Positions 7,208 to 10,172 of a stretch of 10,172 nucleotides of DNA are shown in pieces. Under the pieces are notes generated by a model. It made no database searches, had not been told where the DNA came from, and was given only the letters and a program-made list of their open reading frames with translations. The stretch comes from Chitinophagaceae bacterium UBA4412 (lineage in GTDB: Bacteria > Bacteroidota > Bacteroidia > Chitinophagales > Chitinophagaceae): positions 10,565 to 20,736 of the forward strand of contig DGQO01000212.1 in NCBI GenBank assembly GCA_002400445.1, given 5' to 3'. Position numbers and translations under genes: made by a program. Each line of letters starts with the position of its first letter. The stretch's first letter is position 1.

Positions 7208-7963
7208 ATGAAACTATTGGAAGGAAAAACTGCAATCGTTACCGGCGCTGCCCGGGGTATTGGTGAAGCCATAGCCATTAAATATGCTGAAGCAGGTGCT
7301 AATGTAGCTTTCACTTATGTGAGCGATAGCAGCCAGCAAAAAGCGGAATCCCTCCAGGAAAAATTGATTGCACTCGGTGTAAAGGCCAAAGCTTATAAAA
7401 GTAATGCAGCGGATGCCAGCCAATGCGAAGTATTGGTAAATGAGGTGTTAGCTACTTTTGGCACTATAGATATTCTGGTAAATAATGCGGGTATCTCAAA
7501 AGATAACTTGCTCATGCGTATGACAGCAGAGCAATTTCAAGACGTTATTAATGTAAATCTCAACAGCGTGTTTTACCTAACCCGCCTGGTAATAAAGCCC
7601 ATGATGAAAGCAAGAGACGGTGTGATCATCAATATGAGCTCTGTTATTGGTGAAATGGGAAATGCAGGCCAGAGTAGCTATGCAGCCAGTAAAGCAGGCG
7701 TTATTGGCTTTACAAAAAGCGTGGCTAAAGAGCTTGGTAGCCGCAATATAAGATGTAACGCCATTGCCCCCGGTTTTGTAGAAACGGATATGACCAGCTA
7801 TCTTAAAGCAGGCGATGCAGCAGACAAGTACAAAGCGTCTATTCCTTTAGGTCGTTTTGCCACACCTGAAGACATTGCTAACACAGCGCTATTCCTGGCG
7901 AGCCCGATGGGTAATTATATTACCGGGCAAACCATTAGTGTATGTGGTGGGTTGAATATTTAA
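7208..7963 (+). CDS. fabG: 3-oxoacyl-[acyl-carrier-protein] reductase (FabG)
   Basis: This is a 251-residue classical short-chain dehydrogenase/reductase with a Rossmann fold. It carries the NADPH motif TGAARGIG (12-19), NNAG (92-95), and the catalytic set Asn117, Ser145, Tyr158 and Lys162 (YAASK motif). SKDNLLMRM after NNAGI and the ending ITGQTISVCGGLNI fit FabG, the NADPH-dependent reductase of the fatty-acid elongation cycle that acts on beta-ketoacyl-ACP in the cytosol. The SDR superfamily is large, so a related reductase cannot be ruled out, but length and motifs match FabG closely. ATG 7208 gives the usual short N-terminus before the first strand. The gene is not near acpP, fabD or fabF here and seems to be its own transcription unit. 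The only hairpin right after the stop (AAGC-GAA-GCTT, 7969-7979) is weak; the first convincing plus-strand terminator is 310 bp downstream. Confidence 0.92.
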   Translation: MKLLEGKTAIVTGAARGIGEAIAIKYAEAGANVAFTYVSDSSQQKAESLQEKLIALGVKAKAYKSNAADASQCEVLVNEVLATFGTIDILVNNAGISKDNLLMRMTAEQFQDVINVNLNSVFYLTRLVIKPMMKARDGVIINMSSVIGEMGNAGQSSYAASKAGVIGFTKSVAKELGSRNIRCNAIAPGFVETDMTSYLKAGDAADKYKASIPLGRFATPEDIANTALFLASPMGNYITGQTISVCGGLNI

Positions 7964-7987
7964 ATTTTAAGCGAAGCTTCTCCATTT

Positions 7988-8259
7988 TTAGATTGCTCCT
8001 TTTCTAATGGTCTTGATGACCAACGTGCTGGCATACCCGATACAGCCATCAATTTCTGTATTTAAAGCAGGTTTGCACGAGTTAAAGTGTTCCATAAACA
8101 TTTCTGGCTTTTCAAAAACTACCACTTTGAGGTATTTTTTGTCCCGAAAAACTATGTTCTCTTTGTACTCAATCCGCTAAGAAACAAACTCTTTTAGATA
8201 GTAGGCCCGTTTTCGTATCCCATAATTGTAAACTCAGAGAACGAATTTTTATTTCTCAT
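7988..8259 (-). pseudogene. Candidate decayed small gene, unrecognised
   Basis: On the minus strand, 62 codons are open from just after a TAG (8177-8179) to a TAA at 7988-7990. The translation looks like real protein: it includes YKENIVFRDKKYLKVVVFEK and CIGYASTLVIKTIRKGAI. There is no ATG at its beginning; the first usable internal starts are GTG at codon 18 or ATG at codon 26. The same frame continues upstream of the TAG for 17 codons (RAYYLKEFVS) until a TGA. An overlapping frame opens with ATG at 8257-8259 and runs 21 codons (begins MRNKNSFSEFT). Joining these with one frameshift and one stop suppression would give a protein of about 88 residues. It may be a remnant of a lost gene, a short gene with an odd start, or chance. 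I recognise no family. Confidence 0.3.
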
Positions 8260-8271
8260 GCTTGAACACTC

Positions 8272-8303
8272 CCCGCTTTGGTTTCCCTCGGCGGGTTTTT
8301 TTT
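8272..8303 (+). terminator. Plus-strand intrinsic terminator upstream of recA
   Basis: CCCGC (8272-8276) and GCGGG (8291-8295) form a 5-bp GC-only stem with a 14-nt loop, followed by eight T (8296-8303). It would stop read-through from fabG or end an unannotated RNA. It lies 134 bp before the recA ATG, upstream of the recA promoter. Confidence 0.7.
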
Positions 8304-8344
8304 GCCCTTGCCTGCGGAAAACTAAAAAAATTGTCATAATAATT

Positions 8345-8363
8345 ACTAAATTAGTTAGCTAAT
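8345..8363. repeat. Overlapping inverted repeats just upstream of the recA -7 box
   Basis: ACTAA-A-TTAGT (8345-8355) overlaps ATTAG-TTAG-CTAAT (8350-8363), which itself contains the palindrome TTAGCTAA (8355-8362). They lie where the -33 element of the recA promoter should be, so an operator role is conceivable. The sequence is AT-rich, so chance is also plausible. It does not match the LexA boxes of Proteobacteria or Firmicutes. Confidence 0.3.
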
Positions 8364-8377
8364 ATCATTTTATAATT

Positions 8378-8385
8378 TACATTTG
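8378..8385 (+). promoter_or_regulatory. -7 promoter element of recA
   Basis: TACATTTG is an exact TAnnTTTG match, 51 bp before the recA ATG, giving a leader of about 45 nt. A TTAG (8355-8358) 19 bp upstream is at the position of the -33 element but lacks the usual TTG. Confidence 0.65.
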
Positions 8386-8436
8386 TTTCCTATTAATTTT
8401 ACGCACCATTCAGATACATCACTTAAACTTAAAAAC

Positions 8437-9435
8437 ATGAGCAACGCAGAGAAATTAAAGGCCCTTAAACTTACCATGGATAAAATCGATAAGGATTTTG
8501 GCAAAGGATCAGTAATGATGATGAGCGACAAAGGCATAACAGAGATGGAGGCGATTTCCACGGGGTCTATTGGATTGGATGTTGCGCTAGGCATTGGCGG
8601 GTTACCAAAAGGACGGGTGGTAGAAATTTACGGCCCGGAATCTTCAGGTAAAACCACACTGGCCATACATGTGATTGCAGAAGCACAAAAAAAAGGGGGT
8701 ATGTGTGCTTTTATTGACGCTGAACATGCTTTTGATAGTAACTATGCCCAGAAACTGGGTGTTGATATAGATAACCTGCTTATCTCCCAACCCGATTATG
8801 GAGAGCAAGCACTGGAAATTGCAGACCGGCTGATTCTTTCCGGCGCATTAGATGTTGTGGTTATTGACTCCGTAGCAGCACTTGTACCCAAGGGAGAACT
8901 GGAAGGAGAGATGGGAGATAGTAAAATGGGCTTACAGGCCAGGCTTATGAGCCAGGCGCTTAGAAAACTAACCGCTACCATTTCTAAAACAAATAGCTGC
9001 TGCATTTTTATCAACCAGTTGCGGGAAAAGATTGGGGTGATGTTTGGCAATCCGGAAACGACTACAGGTGGTAATGCACTTAAGTTTTACGCTTCTGTAC
9101 GGTTAGATATTCGCCGCACCGCTCAGCTTAAGGATGGAGATAATATTTATGGTAACCACATCAGGGTAAAAGTGGTTAAAAACAAAGTGGCGCCCCCCTT
9201 CCGCCAGGCGGAATTTGATATTATTTATGGCGAAGGCATTTCTAAACTGGGCGAAATTATCGATATGGGAGTTGAGCTTGGCATCGTGCAAAAAAGCGGA
9301 AGCTGGTTTAGCTACAACGCTGATAAGCTTGGCCAGGGTCGGGATGCAGTGAAAAAACTGCTCCACGATAATCCTGAACTTGCCAATGAAATAGAACTAA
9401 AAATCCGGGAGAAAATTAAAGAAACTGTCGGCTAA
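8437..9435 (+). CDS. recA: Recombinase RecA
   Basis: This 332-residue protein forms ATP-dependent filaments on single-stranded DNA, drives strand exchange in homologous recombination and stimulates LexA-type self-cleavage where present. Motifs are complete: Walker A GPESSGKT (66-73), catalytic Glu96 in FIDAEHAFD, Walker B VVVID ending at Asp144, [20 protein letters not shown] (193-212) covering loop L2 with Gln194, and [18 protein letters not shown] (245-262). The start ATG 8437 gives the usual N-terminal helix [24 protein letters not shown] at 8383 in the same frame lies inside the promoter -7 box and is not the start. The C-terminus ends IKETVG and lacks the long acidic tail of E. coli RecA, which in that species dampens DNA binding. 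The gene has its own promoter and a strong terminator and converges on the sixA-like gene. Confidence 0.98.
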   Translation: MSNAEKLKALKLTMDKIDKDFGKGSVMMMSDKGITEMEAISTGSIGLDVALGIGGLPKGRVVEIYGPESSGKTTLAIHVIAEAQKKGGMCAFIDAEHAFDSNYAQKLGVDIDNLLISQPDYGEQALEIADRLILSGALDVVVIDSVAALVPKGELEGEMGDSKMGLQARLMSQALRKLTATISKTNSCCIFINQLREKIGVMFGNPETTTGGNALKFYASVRLDIRRTAQLKDGDNIYGNHIRVKVVKNKVAPPFRQAEFDIIYGEGISKLGEIIDMGVELGIVQKSGSWFSYNADKLGQGRDAVKKLLHDNPELANEIELKIREKIKETVG

Positions 9436-9471
9436 AAATAGCTACGTTACTTCGTAGGGTTATTAAGTATC

Positions 9472-9501
9472 AAAACCATCTTTGTCTAAAGATGGTTTTT
9501 T
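9472..9501. terminator. Strong intrinsic terminator between recA and the sixA-like gene
   Basis: A perfect 12-bp stem (AAAACCATCTTT, loop GTCT, AAAGATGGTTTT at 9488-9499) runs into a six-T tract on the plus strand (9496-9501). It starts 36 bp after the recA stop. On the minus strand the four T of the other arm may give weaker termination for the convergent gene. Confidence 0.9.
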
Positions 9502-9563
9502 ATATTGGGCAAAGCGGGCTCTGCCATATTTTCAAAAGGTATTGCATTCTTCCCCAGTTTTGG

Positions 9564-10061
9564 CTACTCTATACTTTTTGGATAATCAAAAAGAATAAAA
9601 TTTTTGGTGTCGGATTCAAATGACGCCCATGAATCGGAATCAATAGAAACAGCAAATACTGCACAAGTGGGCATATTATCAACTTTTACAGATAAGCCCA
9701 GGGTATTTACAAACTCCGTAATGCCAGGATTATGAGAAACAATGGCTGCGGATGAGTAATGATCGTCCAGCCTGGAGATGGTCTTAAAGAACACCGGCAC
9801 TGATGCGTGATACAATTCGTCTACCACCAGGATATCGTCAGTATCGTATTTGAAGGCTTTACAAAAGAGCTTACAGGTTTTTATAGCCCGCTTTGCGGGG
9901 CTGCTTACGAAGATATCTACGCTTGCATCTTTTTGCAGCAGCCGTTCTGCCATATCGGGTGCATCTTTCTTTCCTCTTTCATTCAAAGGCCGCTGAAAAT
10001 CGGGTAAAGTAAAGTCGCCCCAATTGCTTTTTGCATGGCGAATGATATACAATGTTTTCAT
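9564..10061 (-). CDS. sixA: SixA-like phosphohistidine phosphatase (histidine phosphatase superfamily)
   Basis: This is a 165-residue, single-domain cytosolic enzyme. The catalytic set of the histidine phosphatase superfamily is present: RHAKSNW at 8-14 with Arg8 and His9 (the phosphorylated histidine), Arg58 in SSPAKRAIKT, Glu82 in DELYHAS, and His110 in SHNPG (109-113). RHAKS instead of RHGE/RHGQ, the short length and the DFQRPLNERGKKDAP segment fit the SixA branch. In E. coli SixA removes phosphate from phosphohistidine on phosphotransfer proteins; the bacterial family is broader, and the substrate here is unknown. ATG (CAT at 10059-10061) begins directly with the first strand, MKTLYIIRHA. 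A -7 box lies 22 bp upstream. No histidine kinase or PTS gene is nearby in the window. Confidence 0.88.
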   Translation of the reverse strand: MKTLYIIRHAKSNWGDFTLPDFQRPLNERGKKDAPDMAERLLQKDASVDIFVSSPAKRAIKTCKLFCKAFKYDTDDILVVDELYHASVPVFFKTISRLDDHYSSAAIVSHNPGITEFVNTLGLSVKVDNMPTCAVFAVSIDSDSWASFESDTKNFILFDYPKSIE

Positions 10062-10082
10062 TTAATTTGTGCGTTATGCCTT

Positions 10083-10090
10083 CAAATCTA
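10083..10090 (-). promoter_or_regulatory. -7 promoter element of the sixA-like gene
   Basis: TAGATTTG on the minus strand exactly matches TAnnTTTG and sits 22 bp before the ATG, implying a leader of about 15 nt. No TTG at the -33 position was found. Confidence 0.55.
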
Positions 10091-10135
10091 CGCATTGAAG
10101 CATCATTCTTGCAGATGATTCCTTACATAGTTATT

Positions 10136-10142
10136 TATCTTG
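10136..10142 (+). promoter_or_regulatory. Possible -7 element for the gene starting at the right edge
   Basis: TATCTTG resembles TAnnTTTG with one T missing and lies 17 bp before the ATG at 10160. A TTG at 10109-10111 is 24 bp upstream, slightly longer than the usual -33 spacing. Confidence 0.3.
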
Positions 10143-10159
10143 CACCAAAAGTTATCAAA

Positions 10160-10172
10160 ATGAAACGAGTAT
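10160..10172 (+). CDS. Possible start of a further gene, cut by the window edge
   Basis: An ATG followed by Lys-Arg-Val codons begins 13 bp before the end of the window, in the divergent arrangement expected after the sixA-like gene and downstream of a weak -7 box. Lys and Arg right after Met would suit a signal peptide, but four codons cannot show a product. Confidence 0.35.

Larger units (their letters stand above)
7964..8436. other. 473-bp gap between fabG and recA without an intact gene
   Basis: No frame here has a normal start and a length worth calling. The stretch holds a weak hairpin just after fabG, a protein-like but broken minus-strand frame (7988-8259), a plus-strand intrinsic terminator (8272-8303) with no obvious gene before it, overlapping small inverted repeats (8345-8363), and the recA promoter. 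I saw no tRNA and no known riboswitch. Confidence 0.6.

Noticed and set aside
7969..7979. Hairpin AAGC-GAA-GCTT right after fabG as its terminator
   Set aside because: The 4-bp stem has low GC, and the T tract comes about 7 bp later; it is too weak to call.
8383..8436. Upstream TTG start that would add 18 residues to RecA
   Set aside because: The TTG is part of the -7 promoter box, and the added residues are not RecA-like; ATG 8437 gives the standard N-terminus.
9442..9457. Small hairpin CTACG-TTACTT-CGTAG just after recA
   Set aside because: It has only a 5-bp stem and no T tract; the strong terminator 15 bp further on explains transcript ending.
1..10172. CRISPR array, insertion sequence, tRNA/rRNA gene, prophage or defence island
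   Set aside because: I found no spaced direct repeats, transposase, terminal inverted repeats, integrase or cloverleaf sequence. Gene content and base use look uniform and chromosomal.

Overview
The window looks like ordinary chromosome of a Bacteroidota bacterium, most likely the class Chitinophagia / family Chitinophagaceae. Four things point there: house-keeping proteins of Bacteroidota type (a PpiC/SurA-like isomerase C-terminus, short MetF, LptB next to a GH3-family adenylase); signal peptides ending in ...NAQ or ...SAQ and a lipoprotein with SSCKKE; near absence of Shine-Dalgarno sequences; and repeated matches to the Bacteroidota -7 promoter box TAnnTTTG upstream of lptB, fabG, recA and sixA. 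I see no mobile element, CRISPR array, tRNA or rRNA.

Layout: (a) 1-755 (+), the 3' part of a periplasmic peptidyl-prolyl isomerase, converging on metF (822-1772, -) over a shared perfect palindromic terminator. (b) 1889-2623 (-), a secreted probable outer-membrane beta-barrel protein with its own terminator, divergent from lptB. (c) 2781-5167 (+), lptB (LPS-transport ATPase) followed by a bacterial GH3-family adenylate-forming enzyme. (d) 5453-7060 (+), a secreted right-handed beta-helix protein and a 65-residue lipoprotein, closed by an intrinsic terminator. (e) 7208-7963 (+), fabG. (f) a 473-bp stretch without an intact gene, holding a candidate decayed minus-strand gene, an orphan plus-strand terminator and the recA promoter. 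(g) recA (8437-9435, +) converging on a sixA-type histidine phosphatase (9564-10061, -) over a strong hairpin. (h) a divergent start of a further gene at the right edge.

The genes do not form one pathway. They cover envelope biogenesis (isomerase, LptB, beta-barrel, beta-helix protein, lipoprotein), fatty-acid synthesis (FabG), one-carbon metabolism (MetF), recombination (RecA) and phosphohistidine turnover (SixA-like). Most units have their own promoter or terminator. I did not find a convincing new multi-gene system. The points most worth a second look are the lptB-GH3 pair, the beta-helix/lipoprotein pair, and the unexplained fabG-recA gap.
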